64,000 bases of DNA from JACVRN01 sp036403815. Lineage in GTDB: Bacteria > Acidobacteriota > Blastocatellia > Pyrinomonadales > Pyrinomonadaceae. Positions 7,993 to 17,174 of the stretch are shown here, piece after piece. Location: contig DASWQH010000031.1 of the NCBI GenBank assembly GCA_036403815.1, positions 62,001 to 126,000 of the forward strand. Direction: 5' to 3'. Every line of letters begins with the position of its first letter. The stretch's first letter is position 1. The notes below the pieces were generated by a model. The model was given only the letters and a program-made list of their open reading frames with translations. It had not been told where the DNA came from and did not search any database. The position numbers and the translations under genes were made by a program.

Positions 7993-10551
7993 ATGGTTGA
8001 AGCTTTGCGACGCACGCCGAATCTGGTGATTGAAGCGCCGCCGGGAGCAGGCAAGACGACTAGAGTGCCGCCCGCTTTGCTTGACGCTGGCGTTGCGGGC
8101 GAGCGAGAGGTCTGGGTACTGGAGCCGCGGCGTCTGGCTGCACGCCTGGCTGCGCGGCGTGTGGCAGATGAACTGGGCGAGCGTGTAGGCGAAACCGTAG
8201 GCTATCAAGTGCGCTTTGAAGAAGCAGCAGGGCGGCTGACGCGCATACGTTTCCTCACAGAGGGCGTCTTTACCAGAAAGCTTCTCGCAGACCCGCAGCT
8301 TGAACGCGCGGGCGTAGTCATCCTCGACGAATTTCATGAGCGCCACTTGCAGTCAGACCTTGCGCTTGCGCTCCTCAGACGATTGCAGCGTGATGCGCGC
8401 AAAGACCTGCGCATCGTTGCTATGTCGGCGACGCTCGATACTGCGCCCGTCGCTCATTTTCTGTACGACTGCCCCGTCCTGCGCTCCGAAGGGAGACGCT
8501 TTCCGGTCGAGATTGAGCACGCGGCGCGACACGACGAGCGCCCGCTTGAAGCTCAAGTCCAATCTGCAATCGCGCGGCTGCTGGATGAAGGGCTGGACGG
8601 CGATGTGCTGGTCTTTCTTCCAGGCGCGGCGGAGATAAGGCGCGCGCAGGAGCTTTGCGCCGGATTGGCCGCTCGTTTCAATCTTCTGGTGCTGCCGCTT
8701 CATGGCGATTTGCCTGCTTCCGAACAGGAGCGCGCCGTCCGTCCCGCTGATATTCGAAAGATAATTCTTTCGACCAACGTGGCCGAGACTTCCGTCACGA
8801 TTGAGGGCGTAAGTGTTGTTATTGATTCCGGCCTCGCGCGCGTGGCGGGACATTCGCCCTGGTCTGGTTTACCTGCGCTCAACGTGGCGCGCACGAGTCG
8901 CGCTTCAGCCGCGCAGCGTGCGGGGCGCTCTGGGCGCACACGCAACGGGCGCTGTCTACGCCTCTACACCGCGCAGGATTTCGCGCAACGCCCGGAGCAC
9001 GAGTCGCCTGAAATACAGCGCTTGGATTTAGCGGAAGCCGCGCTTGAGCTGCACGCCGCAGGGTTGCGCGACCTGCATAGCTTCGAGTGGTTTGAAGCGC
9101 CTGAGAGGAGCGCGCTCGATGCCGCAGAAAACTTGCTCGGTAGGCTGGGCGCGATTGATGCAGTTGGACGTGTGACCGGAACCGGAGAAAGAATGTCCGG
9201 GCTGCCGCTGCACCCAAGGCTCTCGCGCATGATTGTCGAAGCTCAAGCGCGTAAAGTCGGCGCGGCAGCCTGCTTGATTGCCGCCCTCGTCAGCGAACGC
9301 GATATACGCGCCCGTAACATCTTTGAAGGTACGCAAAGACCTGCGGCTCGAACGGCGCGCTCCGTTAGCTCTTCCGACCTGCTTGAGCTTTTCGATCTCT
9401 TCATGGAAGCACGCCGCGCGGGTTTCAATGCCGAGCGAGTAAAGAGCATCGGTCTTGATGCGAATACTGTGAAAAGAGTTGAGCGCGTGCGGCGTCAACT
9501 GGAACGCCTGACTGGAAGCGAGGAGCTGAAGGAAGAGCTGCCGGACGCGTTGGAGACGGAACTACTCGTCTCCATACTGGCTGGCTATCCTGATCGAGTT
9601 GCGCGCCGACGCGCGGCTGTGAATAACGCGAGCGCCGCAGGCAGCATAGAGCTTCAGTTATCAAACGGCCTTGCCGCGAGCCTCGCGCCTGAATCCGTCG
9701 TGCGCGGTGCAGAGTTTCTGGTCGCTATAGATGCGTCGGAGCGGCGCGAGGCCGGAAGGGGCGGCAGGCGCGCAGGCCGTACAGTTGTGCGCGTTGCGAG
9801 CGCCATTGAACCCGATTGGCTGCTAGACCTTTTCACGGATTCAATCGAGGAGACGGCTGAGACGGAATGGAACCCCTTGAGCGAGCGCGTTGAAACAGTT
9901 CGCCGTCTCATGTACGACGACCTTGTGCTGGACGAAAGCCGCACGAGCGAGGCCGTCAACGACGAGGTCACGCGAAAGCTTGCCGAACAAGCGCTCCTTG
10001 CCGGTACTGAAGCATTCGTGGAAACGGAGGCGATTCCGCTTTTCATCGCGCGCCTCAATTTTGTGCGGCGCACCTTTCCCGAAAAAGATTTTCCTGTGCT
10101 TGATGACGGGGACGTGCGCGCGTGCCTCGCCGCTCTGTGCGAAGGCAGGCGCAGTTTCGCAGAGCTGCGCGAGGCCGTGCGTTCAGGCGAACTGCTCGGC
10201 GCGCTTCGTCAAAGGCTGACCGCCGAACAAATATCTCTGCTCGGAAAGATGGCTCCAGAGCGCGTGCGATTGGGGCGCGGGCGAGTTGTGCGCGTGAATT
10301 ATGAAGACGACAGGCCGCCTTGGATTGCTTCAAGGCTGCAAGACTTTTTCGGAATGAGAGAAGCGCCGACCATCGCGGGCGGACGCGTGCCTCTGGTGCT
10401 TCACCTGCTTGCGCCGAGCCAGCGCCCCGTTCAGGTGACTTCTGACCTTACGGGATTCTGGGAGCGACATTACCAGAGCGTGCGCCGCGAACTCAGCCGC
10501 CGCTACCCGCGCCACGCATGGCCTGAAGACCCGCTTAAGGCTGAGGATTAA
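7993..10551 (+). CDS. hrpB: ATP-dependent helicase HrpB (DEAH family)
   Basis: A superfamily 2 DEAH/DExH helicase of at least 852 residues, the normal size for HrpB. Walker A is PPGAGKTT with Lys21 (from the ATG at 7993), motif II is DEFHERH near residue 112, motif III is SAT, and motif VI is QRAGRSGRT. The C-terminal HrpB-specific region is present (RLNFVRRTFP, then a conserved WERHY end). The codons just upstream of 7993 read PIDALLPE in the same frame, which matches the conserved HrpB N-terminus, yet contain no ATG, GTG or TTG. The true start may be the ATT at 7972, with GGAG at 7959-7962, or a nearby rare start. Function in bacteria is poorly defined (RNA helicase). Confidence 0.93.
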   Translation: MVEALRRTPNLVIEAPPGAGKTTRVPPALLDAGVAGEREVWVLEPRRLAARLAARRVADELGERVGETVGYQVRFEEAAGRLTRIRFLTEGVFTRKLLADPQLERAGVVILDEFHERHLQSDLALALLRRLQRDARKDLRIVAMSATLDTAPVAHFLYDCPVLRSEGRRFPVEIEHAARHDERPLEAQVQSAIARLLDEGLDGDVLVFLPGAAEIRRAQELCAGLAARFNLLVLPLHGDLPASEQERAVRPADIRKIILSTNVAETSVTIEGVSVVIDSGLARVAGHSPWSGLPALNVARTSRASAAQRAGRSGRTRNGRCLRLYTAQDFAQRPEHESPEIQRLDLAEAALELHAAGLRDLHSFEWFEAPERSALDAAENLLGRLGAIDAVGRVTGTGERMSGLPLHPRLSRMIVEAQARKVGAAACLIAALVSERDIRARNIFEGTQRPAARTARSVSSSDLLELFDLFMEARRAGFNAERVKSIGLDANTVKRVERVRRQLERLTGSEELKEELPDALETELLVSILAGYPDRVARRRAAVNNASAAGSIELQLSNGLAASLAPESVVRGAEFLVAIDASERREAGRGGRRAGRTVVRVASAIEPDWLLDLFTDSIEETAETEWNPLSERVETVRRLMYDDLVLDESRTSEAVNDEVTRKLAEQALLAGTEAFVETEAIPLFIARLNFVRRTFPEKDFPVLDDGDVRACLAALCEGRRSFAELREAVRSGELLGALRQRLTAEQISLLGKMAPERVRLGRGRVVRVNYEDDRPPWIASRLQDFFGMREAPTIAGGRVPLVLHLLAPSQRPVQVTSDLTGFWERHYQSVRRELSRRYPRHAWPEDPLKAED

Positions 10552-10946
10552 CCTCCGGTGCAAATTATAAGAAGACTGGTTTGACCTGAGTTCGACATAA
10601 GCCACGCGTGCAGTTGCATCTTCAGCCCCGTAGGGGCGATAGATTATAGCCCACGGCGTAAGCCGTGGGGGTGATGCGAAAATAAAAATTAGAAGCCCCG
10701 GTAGGGGCGAAAGAGATTCATGCTTGATAATCTTTCGCCCCTACCGGGGCTTTTAACGTTTCAATGCTGCTCTTAATCCCACGGCTTACGCCGTGGGCTA
10801 TAATCTATCGCCCCTTTCAGGGGCTTGCGGAGCACGTCATTCTCTTACATCGAACTCACGTCAGTATGAGAATCACGCCAAAGAGATGGCAGGTGCGCTA
10901 TACTTAAGATTATCCTAATCGCTTTTGAACAGAAAGAGAGCACGCG
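10552..10946. other. 395-bp gap between hrpB and msrA
   Basis: Half of the gap is the family C element at 10624-10825. Between it and msrA I see only a TATACT hexamer at 10898-10903, a possible -10 with no convincing -35. Confidence 0.4.
10624..10825. repeat. family C composite inverted repeat, copy 1
   Basis: Family C layout: outer hairpin AGCCCCGTAGGGGC (or CCCCTTTCAGGGG), linker ATTATAGCCCA, small local hairpin CACGGCGTAAGCCGTG, central palindrome AGCCCCGGTAGGGGCGAAAG with its complement, then the mirror of the left end. The skeleton is the same as family D, with a different sequence in every stem. Confidence 0.9.
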
Positions 10947-11522
10947 ATGAGTAAAAATTTACAGTCATCATCAACTGAGAATAAGAGAGAAGTGGCAACG
11001 CTCGCGGGCGGGTGCTTCTGGTGTCTTGAGGCCGTCTACAACCAGTTGCGCGGAATCGTCAGCGTAGAATCCGGTTATGCCGGAGGCCACATTCCGAATC
11101 CCACTTACCAGCAGGTTTGCATGGGCAGCACAGGCCACGCCGAAGTGGTTCAAATCACGTACGACCCGGCAGACATCACCTTCCGCGACCTGCTGGAAAT
11201 CTTCTTTACGATTCACGATCCGACGACGCTCAACCGGCAGGGCGCGGACGTGGGCACGCAGTATCGCTCCGCCATCTTCTATCACACGCCTGAGCAGAAA
11301 GAGACAGCCGAGCAGATAATCTCGGAGATGAATGCCGAAAAGGTCTGGGGCAGCACAATCGTCACGGAGGTTGTGCCCATAGAAGAATTCTACAAAGCGG
11401 AGGCTTATCATCAGGAGTATTACCAGAACAATCCTGCGCAGCCCTACTGCCAGGTCGTCATCGCGCCCAAGGTCGCCAAGTTCCGGCAGAAGTATTTTGA
11501 GAAATTAAGAAGAGAGAATTAA
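10947..11522 (+). CDS. msrA: peptide methionine-S-sulfoxide reductase MsrA
   Basis: 191 residues. The catalytic motif GCFWC is at residues 22-26 with nucleophile Cys23, and the family signatures YAGG, STGHAEVVQI, FFTIHDPT and DVGTQYRS are intact. It repairs (S)-methionine sulfoxide in proteins. Only one further Cys is visible near the C-terminus (QPYCQVV), the usual resolving-cysteine position. There is no fused MsrB domain and no msrB beside it. The ATG is preceded by GAAAGAGAG. Confidence 0.96.
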   Translation: MSKNLQSSSTENKREVATLAGGCFWCLEAVYNQLRGIVSVESGYAGGHIPNPTYQQVCMGSTGHAEVVQITYDPADITFRDLLEIFFTIHDPTTLNRQGADVGTQYRSAIFYHTPEQKETAEQIISEMNAEKVWGSTIVTEVVPIEEFYKAEAYHQEYYQNNPAQPYCQVVIAPKVAKFRQKYFEKLRREN

Positions 11523-11577
11523 ATGTCGCAAGGCTTGTTGATGTTGAAGAGAAACCGAAGCTAAAAGGGAATTTCAG

Positions 11578-12078
11578 ATGAGCAGAAAGATGTTGCTGTG
11601 GCTCGTGCCGGTCTTTCTCACCATACACAATCTGGAGGAGGCAGTCGTCATGCCTGCCTTCATAGAGAAGCGTAATGCTTCCGTGCCGGATTCCCTGCGT
11701 GAATTCATCCCGCCCGTCACGTATAAACAATTTCTCATCGCTCTCGCCATCATTACGATCATCCCTTGTATCGTCGCTCTCTTCTGGGTGACGCGCCGAT
11801 GGGCTGTCTATCTGCTCGTGGGCTTTCAGGTCGTGATGCTTATTAATGTGTTCGCGCACACGTTGATGGCGCTTTCCTTGCGAGGCTATGCGCCGGGACT
11901 TGTCACCGCTCTCATTATCAACCTGCCATTCTCGCTCTACCTGCTGAAGCGAGCCGTAAGCGAAAAATGGATGAGCAAAAGGGCTGTGTTATGGATGTTC
12001 CCCATAGGGCTTTTGATTCATGGCCCCGTGCTCGCGGGCTTGATGCTGCTCTCAGGCTTGATTGCGGGCAGTGCTTGA
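11578..12078 (+). CDS. HXXEE-domain membrane protein
   Basis: A 166-residue integral membrane protein with about five hydrophobic segments. The motif HNLEE at residues 17-21 is the HxxEE signature that names the family; the membrane-embedded His and two Glu suggest a metal or proton site, but the function is unknown. An AAGGGAA ribosome site precedes the ATG and the gene sits 55 bp after msrA, probably co-transcribed. Its last 27 bases overlap the convergent heme A synthase gene tail to tail. Confidence 0.8.
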   Translation: MSRKMLLWLVPVFLTIHNLEEAVVMPAFIEKRNASVPDSLREFIPPVTYKQFLIALAIITIIPCIVALFWVTRRWAVYLLVGFQVVMLINVFAHTLMALSLRGYAPGLVTALIINLPFSLYLLKRAVSEKWMSKRAVLWMFPIGLLIHGPVLAGLMLLSGLIAGSA

Positions 12079-13053
12079 ACGGGGCGCATAAGCGAGCGCG
12101 GAGGCGATCAGGAGCACAAGAGCCGTCCAGACCAAATCGGCTAAGAGTAGATGCACTATCTGCATCGGGATGGGAGCCAGTAGGAAAAGGTTAATCAGCC
12201 CCGCGCAGAGTTCTATGAGCATAAGCAGCGCGAGCGCCCATGCGAAACGTTTTGTCATCTTCCCTGGGCGATTAGTTGCCGCAAAGCGCGCGGCGAAGAT
12301 TAGAAGAGCGCTGACGGCAACCGCAATCGTCGGATGCAGAACGCGTAGGCGTATCAGTATATGAGCGGTCGAAGAGAAGTCGTCACGTAAGCCTCCACCA
12401 AGCGTGCTGGCTGGAAAGAGAGTATCGCCGAGCGCCGTGATCGCGCCGCTTATGCCAAGCACGAGCGCGCCTACAAGCCCCGCGCAGAGGATTAAAAGGA
12501 GCGCTCCCTGATTTCGTAATCTCAAAGCGCGGCCACCTGAAGCCCACCATGCCGTGAGCGCAAGCGCCGCCAGCAGCAGGAAGGTATTAACCAGGTGTAT
12601 GGATAGATAGACGGCGCGGCCAATCGAATCATTGTCTGCGACGAATCCGAAGAGCACCAGCCCCGCGCCGATTAATGCTTCAGTGATGATGAAGAAGATG
12701 GATAAGACGGCTCCGAGCCTGGCAGGATGTTTGCGCGGGTAAGCGCGAAAAGCCCAGACGAGAAGAACTGAGACCAGAATAAGCGCGAAGCCGCTCGTGG
12801 TGCGATGAGTCAGCTCGATTAAAGTCTCTACGGGGCGAGCGCGCGGCACGACCTCGCCGTTGCAGAGCGGCCAATGGCTGCCGCAGCCCGCGCCCGAACC
12901 GCTCGCGCGCACATAAGCGCCCCACAGGATGACGAGCAGATTGAAAGCCAGCACAACCCAGGCATAAATAGAAAACCACCCGCCTCTTTGTTCAAGCTTG
13001 ATTTGAGCTGGAATTGTCTGTTCGACACCCGTCGAATAAGCGCTCTCGACCAC
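12052..13053 (-). CDS. ctaA: heme A synthase (CtaA/COX15 family)
   Basis: 333 residues with eight predicted membrane helices in two four-helix halves. The first extracellular loop carries the Cys pair Cys57/Cys64 in GCGSHWPLC, found in one class of CtaA, with GAYVRASGSGAGC before it. Haem-ligand histidines fit ELTHRTTSG (His83), LSIHLVNT, VLHPTIAV and IVHLLLA. It converts haem O to haem A for cytochrome oxidase. No ctaB or oxidase subunit is nearby. The 3' end overlaps the HXXEE gene by 27 bp on the opposite strand. Confidence 0.92.
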   Translation of the reverse strand: MVESAYSTGVEQTIPAQIKLEQRGGWFSIYAWVVLAFNLLVILWGAYVRASGSGAGCGSHWPLCNGEVVPRARPVETLIELTHRTTSGFALILVSVLLVWAFRAYPRKHPARLGAVLSIFFIITEALIGAGLVLFGFVADNDSIGRAVYLSIHLVNTFLLLAALALTAWWASGGRALRLRNQGALLLILCAGLVGALVLGISGAITALGDTLFPASTLGGGLRDDFSSTAHILIRLRVLHPTIAVAVSALLIFAARFAATNRPGKMTKRFAWALALLMLIELCAGLINLFLLAPIPMQIVHLLLADLVWTALVLLIASALAYAPRSSTARNQA

Positions 13054-13097
13054 CTCTGATTACCTCTTTTGAAGTGGCGACAGAATAGCATAAAGAT

Positions 13098-13174
13098 AAT
13101 GCAGAAGTCAGAATGATGAATGAAAAGAAGCAAACAGCTTTCCGTTCATCATTCTGCATTCTGACTTCTGCATT
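13098..13174. repeat. family F inverted repeat, copy 1
   Basis: Arms of the type AATGCAGAAGTCAGAATG + ATGAATGA and complement. It lies between the start of ctaA and the end of the next minus-strand gene. Other copies are at 30711-30789 and 55343-55436, with unit order slightly different in each. Confidence 0.85.
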
Positions 13175-13177
13175 GCT

Positions 13178-13426
13178 TTACAGCAGTTTGCTGCTCCTGG
13201 GATATTGGGCGCGGCGGCCTGTGTCAATCAGGTGCTCTATGTAGAGGTCTGTGGGCTGACCCTTGATGAGCAGTCGCCCTTCAGGGGTGACTGAATATTC
13301 CGTGCGCCGAAATTGATTCCATAATTGTGTGGGATAGAGACGGTAGACTGCGCCGGGTTCAACTTCCGCTATCAATTCTTGTCCGTCCGGTAGAGTGTAA
13401 ACGCCCAGATTTCTTAACTTCTTCAT
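13178..13426 (-). CDS. small conserved-looking hypothetical protein
   Basis: 82 residues from the ATG at 13426; a TTG 21 bases upstream is possible. There is no signal peptide, membrane segment or cysteine motif in this part. The composition (LGVYTLPDGQELIAEVEPG, then YSVTPEGRLLIKGQPTD) suggests a small beta-rich cytosolic protein. I do not recognise it. The gene is alone, between a family F repeat and a small zinc-ribbon gene on the other strand, and its stop follows the repeat by a few bases. Confidence 0.6.
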   Translation of the reverse strand: MKKLRNLGVYTLPDGQELIAEVEPGAVYRLYPTQLWNQFRRTEYSVTPEGRLLIKGQPTDLYIEHLIDTGRRAQYPRSSKLL

Positions 13427-13627
13427 ACAGCCACATCCAAAAGTCAAAGAGGAGTTGAGGTTTCCGAGATGCCGGAGGGGGAAGGTTTGGCAACTCGCGT
13501 CTTTATGAGATAGCGAATTTTATCAAACCTGTAAGAATCGTCTGTCCGTTATCGTACCGACGTTGCCTTCGCGCGCCGCGTAAAATCCAACCAAATTTCT
13601 CCTGGACAAAAAAGCAACACTACGGGC

Positions 13628-13668
13628 GGGCGAAAGATGCCTGCCGGGTGCATCGCCCTCTTTTTTTT
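13628..13668 (+). terminator. hairpin plus T8 directly upstream of the zinc-ribbon gene (attenuator-like)
   Basis: GGGCG...GATGC (13628-13640) pairs with GCATCGCCC (13650-13658) with an AAA bulge; eight T follow at 13661-13668. This is the layout of an intrinsic terminator, but it abuts the Shine-Dalgarno at 13669, so it sits in the leader of the downstream gene rather than after a gene. Confidence 0.6.
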
Positions 13669-13674
13669 GGAGGT
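13669..13674 (+). promoter_or_regulatory. strong Shine-Dalgarno fixing the start of the zinc-ribbon protein
   Basis: GGAGGT seven bases before the ATG at 13682. It rules out the in-frame start at 13637, which lies inside the hairpin. Confidence 0.8.
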
Positions 13675-13681
13675 GAGACCG

Positions 13682-13879
13682 ATGAGATGTCTTTACTGCG
13701 GAATTAAGCTGAAGATAGCCGAGAAGGCATTCGTTATACGGCACTGCCCGGAGTGCAGTGTGCGCATCGAGTGCGAAAGCAGTCAGGAAGCTATTCTTCG
13801 CGCGGAAGATAGAAATAGAAGCGCAGACGCGAGCAGTGGCCGTCGCCGCGCAGCCTTCGCTTTGATGAAGATTGCCTGA
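13682..13879 (+). CDS. small zinc-ribbon protein
   Basis: 65 residues. Two CxxC knuckles, Cys3/Cys6 in CLYCG and Cys22/Cys25 in CPEC, predict a single Zn(II) ribbon covering residues 1-31; the remainder (about 35 residues) is charged and probably disordered. There is a perfect GGAGGT ribosome site. The role is unknown; such microproteins can bind nucleic acid or a protein partner. The hairpin with a T-tract in its leader suggests that transcription into the gene is conditional (inference). Confidence 0.7.
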   Translation: MRCLYCGIKLKIAEKAFVIRHCPECSVRIECESSQEAILRAEDRNRSADASSGRRRAAFALMKIA

Positions 13880-14164
13880 GAGCTTTTTATTGCAGGCAGG
13901 CTTTAAACCTCTTTTTGAAGCGAGCCGATGCTTTTGCAGAATTTCGGGTCAATACAGTAATATTTCAGGCACAGATTCCCTGTACATTTAGCTACTTTAC
14001 GTCGGTCGGGTTGCTGCCCGTGTCCGAGCGCCTTAGTGGATAACAGAGGCGTTTGAAGCGGGAATCGGCAGCCCTTAAATTTGTCGCAAGCTTTTTAGCG
14101 GTAGAAAGATGCGGGCGGCTCGCCTTCCAGGTGAGCAGTAGATTAATCGTCGAATAAATTTATC

Positions 14165-17107
14165 ATGCAGGCACGTATTCCTGTCACAACCTACAGGCTG
14201 CAATTTAATAATCAATTTACCTTTGCAGATGCTCAGGTGCTCGTGGACTATTTCGCGGAGCTTGGCGTTGGCTGTATCTATTCGTCTCCGATTTTGATGG
14301 CGCGTCCAGGCAGTCTGCACGGCTACGATGTGGTGGATCATACGAAGATTAATCCTGAGCTGGGAACGGAAGAAGAGTTCGTCCAGTTTGCGCACCGGTT
14401 GCGCGAGCGAGGCATGGGCGTGTTGATGGATGTCGTGCCCAATCATATGTGCATCGCCAGCACGGCGAATCGCTGGTGGCAGGACGTGCTGGAAAACGGG
14501 CCAAGCTCTCCCTATGCGCGCTTCTTCGACATAGACTGGAATCCGCCGAAAGAGAATTTCGCAAACAAAGTCCTGCTGCCAATCTTAGGCGACCAGTACG
14601 GGCGCGTGCTTGAGAATCAGGAGATAAAGGTAACGTATCGCGGCGGCGCATTCTTCGCCAACTATTATGAGAACTCGCTGCCGGTCGCGCCGCGCTCCGT
14701 CATCCACATACTGCAAATCGCGCACGGCGAGCTGAGAAAAGCGCTGAGCGATTCGCACGGCGACGTGCTTGAGCTTGAAAGCATCATGACGGCCTTGAGC
14801 CATCTTCCGTCCCGCACAGATTCCAACCCGGCTCGTGTCGTGGAGCAGCGGCGAGAGATTGTCGTCATCAAACGACGCTTATCGAATCTGGTCAAGAGCA
14901 GCCAGCAGGTGCGCCACGCAGTCCACCAGGCGTTGATAGAACTCAACGGCAGGCGAGACGACCCGCGCAGCTTCGACCGGCTTGAGCAGTTTCTTTCCGA
15001 ACAATTCTATCGTTTGTCTTACTGGAGAGTCGCCGCGGACGAGATTAACTACCGCCGCTTCTTCGACATCAACGAGCTGGCCGCCATACGCATAGAAGAG
15101 CGCCCTGTCTTCACAGTCGTACATGAAGTCGTCTTTCGCCTGTTGAAGAAGGATTGTGTTTCGGGGCTGCGCATAGACCACGTTGACGGGCTGCTTGACC
15201 CGGAAAAGTACCTGCGTGATTTACAGCGCGCGGCTGCCGCTGTGATGAAAAAATCTCGCGGCGCTTATGCAGATGCGGACGCAGCATCAAGCACCGGCGC
15301 AAGCCGAGTAGATCAAACAGAGAAGCCCTTCTATGTCGTCGTGGAAAAGATTCTGGAACATGACGAGCTGCTGAGGACGGACTGGCCTGTTTACGGAACG
15401 ACCGGCTATGAGTTCACGAACCTCTTGAACGGAGTCTTCGTTGACACATACAACGGACAGGCTTTTCATGAGTTGTACAGGAACTTCACGGGCACGTCCG
15501 AGAGCTTCAGTAAAATCCTGTACGATGCCAAAAAGTTGATTCTTAAAATCGCCATGTCGAGCGAGCTTCATGTGCTGGCGCGCAGGCTTGACGAAATCTC
15601 CGAGCAGCATCGCTGGTCGCGCGACTTTACCCTCAACAGTCTTCAGGATGCCTTGAGCGAAGTTATCGCGGCGTTTCCGGTTTACAGAAGCTACATACGC
15701 CGCACGCTGACGAGCGTGAGCACCGACGACCGCCTGCATATCAAGACGGCTACACGCGCAGCCAAGCGCCGCAACCCCGGCATCAACGCCTCTATCTTCG
15801 ACTTCATAGAATCCATACTGCTGTTACGAGACCCAAAGGGCTTGAGGGAAGAGCATCGTGCCGCGCGGCGCAATTTCGTCATGCGCTTTCAACAACTTAC
15901 CGCGCCGGTCACGGCCAAAGGGCTTGAGGATACTGCCTTCTATCGCTTCTACCCGCTCGCTTCTTTGAACGAGGTCGGCGGCGAGCCTGCTATCTTCGGC
16001 GTCTCGCTCGAACGCTTTCACAGCCGCAATCAGGAACGCATGGAATCCTGGCCTGCCGCTCTGTCGGCCACTTCGACGCATGACACCAAACGAGGCGAAG
16101 ACGTGCGCGCTCGTATCAACGTCCTGTCCGAGATGCCCGAAGAGTGGAACCACTGGATTCATCTGTGGCGGGAATTGAATCATGACAGGAAGCCGAAAGT
16201 CGCTGGCGAGCTTGCGCCCGACGGTAATGAAGAGTACCTGATTTATCAAACGCTCATTGGCGCATGGCCTTTTGTAGAGATGAGCGCGGCGGCGCATGGT
16301 GAGTTCGTCTCGCGCATACAGGAATACATGAACAAGGCTTTGAAGGAGGCCAAAGTTCATACTAGCTGGGTTAGCGCCGACGAGGATTACGAGAGGGCTG
16401 TGCGTGCATTCATCGCACGGATTCTGGAGCCGGGCGAGCAGAATCAATTCCTGCTGGAGTTCGCGCCGTTTCAGAGAAGGGCGGCGCGTGCGGGAATCTT
16501 CAACTCGCTTTCGCAGACGCTTCTGAAAATCACAGCGCCCGGCGTGCCCGATTTTTATCAGGGGACGGAGGTCTGGAATCTAAGTCTGGTTGATCCTGAC
16601 AATCGCCGTCCGGTGGATTACGCACGAAGGCGCGAGCTGCTGAATTCCATCAAGGCCGTAGAGGAAGAGAATCAGCTTGCGCTGGTTGACGAGCTGATGC
16701 GCGAGCCGGAAGATGAGCGCCTCAAGCTCTATCTGACGCGCCGCGCGCTTCGCTTTCGCTTGAAAGAGCGAGAGCTTTTTGCAGGGGGCGTATACGTCCC
16801 CCTGACTGCTGCGGGCGAGCGTGTACGCAACATCATCTCTTTCGCTCGAAGGCTTGCTGACAGGGAAGTCTTAGTCATCGCCGGACGCTTCTTCACGCGG
16901 CTCTGTGACATCAAGAGCGAGCTGCCCGTTGGCGCGAATGCATGGCGCGATACGGTCGTCATTGCAGGCGAGCAGGCGGGTGCGACCTACAGGGATGTTT
17001 TGACCGGCAGAAGTTTTAGCGCGGTGGATTACAATGGCTCCGGCGCGCTGGCTCTGGCAGACGTTCTGGCGCACCTGCCAGTCGCATTGCTTGAGCGCGT
17101 TGATTGA
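14165..17107 (+). CDS. treY: maltooligosyl trehalose synthase TreY
   Basis: 980 residues, GH13 family, somewhat long for TreY. It isomerises the reducing-end alpha-1,4 linkage of a maltodextrin into an alpha,alpha-1,1 trehalose linkage. Visible signatures are IPVTTYRLQFN at the N-terminus, YSSPILMARPGSLHGYD, VVPNHMCI, the nucleophile region SGLRIDHVDGL near residue 335, TSTHDTKRGEDVRAR and GVPDFYQGTE. There is no clear Shine-Dalgarno. It is the first gene of a five-gene cluster: treY-treZ-GH57-treS-malQ. Confidence 0.95.
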   Translation: MQARIPVTTYRLQFNNQFTFADAQVLVDYFAELGVGCIYSSPILMARPGSLHGYDVVDHTKINPELGTEEEFVQFAHRLRERGMGVLMDVVPNHMCIASTANRWWQDVLENGPSSPYARFFDIDWNPPKENFANKVLLPILGDQYGRVLENQEIKVTYRGGAFFANYYENSLPVAPRSVIHILQIAHGELRKALSDSHGDVLELESIMTALSHLPSRTDSNPARVVEQRREIVVIKRRLSNLVKSSQQVRHAVHQALIELNGRRDDPRSFDRLEQFLSEQFYRLSYWRVAADEINYRRFFDINELAAIRIEERPVFTVVHEVVFRLLKKDCVSGLRIDHVDGLLDPEKYLRDLQRAAAAVMKKSRGAYADADAASSTGASRVDQTEKPFYVVVEKILEHDELLRTDWPVYGTTGYEFTNLLNGVFVDTYNGQAFHELYRNFTGTSESFSKILYDAKKLILKIAMSSELHVLARRLDEISEQHRWSRDFTLNSLQDALSEVIAAFPVYRSYIRRTLTSVSTDDRLHIKTATRAAKRRNPGINASIFDFIESILLLRDPKGLREEHRAARRNFVMRFQQLTAPVTAKGLEDTAFYRFYPLASLNEVGGEPAIFGVSLERFHSRNQERMESWPAALSATSTHDTKRGEDVRARINVLSEMPEEWNHWIHLWRELNHDRKPKVAGELAPDGNEEYLIYQTLIGAWPFVEMSAAAHGEFVSRIQEYMNKALKEAKVHTSWVSADEDYERAVRAFIARILEPGEQNQFLLEFAPFQRRAARAGIFNSLSQTLLKITAPGVPDFYQGTEVWNLSLVDPDNRRPVDYARRRELLNSIKAVEEENQLALVDELMREPEDERLKLYLTRRALRFRLKERELFAGGVYVPLTAAGERVRNIISFARRLADREVLVIAGRFFTRLCDIKSELPVGANAWRDTVVIAGEQAGATYRDVLTGRSFSAVDYNGSGALALADVLAHLPVALLERVD

Positions 17108-17174
17108 GCCAGACAAAAGATTTCGAGCCTTGTAAATTTTAAGAACAAGGGGTTTGCCCCAGGGGAAAAGTCCT

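Noticed and set aside
13880..14164. Possible riboswitch or structured RNA upstream of treY
   Set aside because: Several small hairpins can be drawn, but no known riboswitch motif or tRNA-like fold was recognisable; not enough support.
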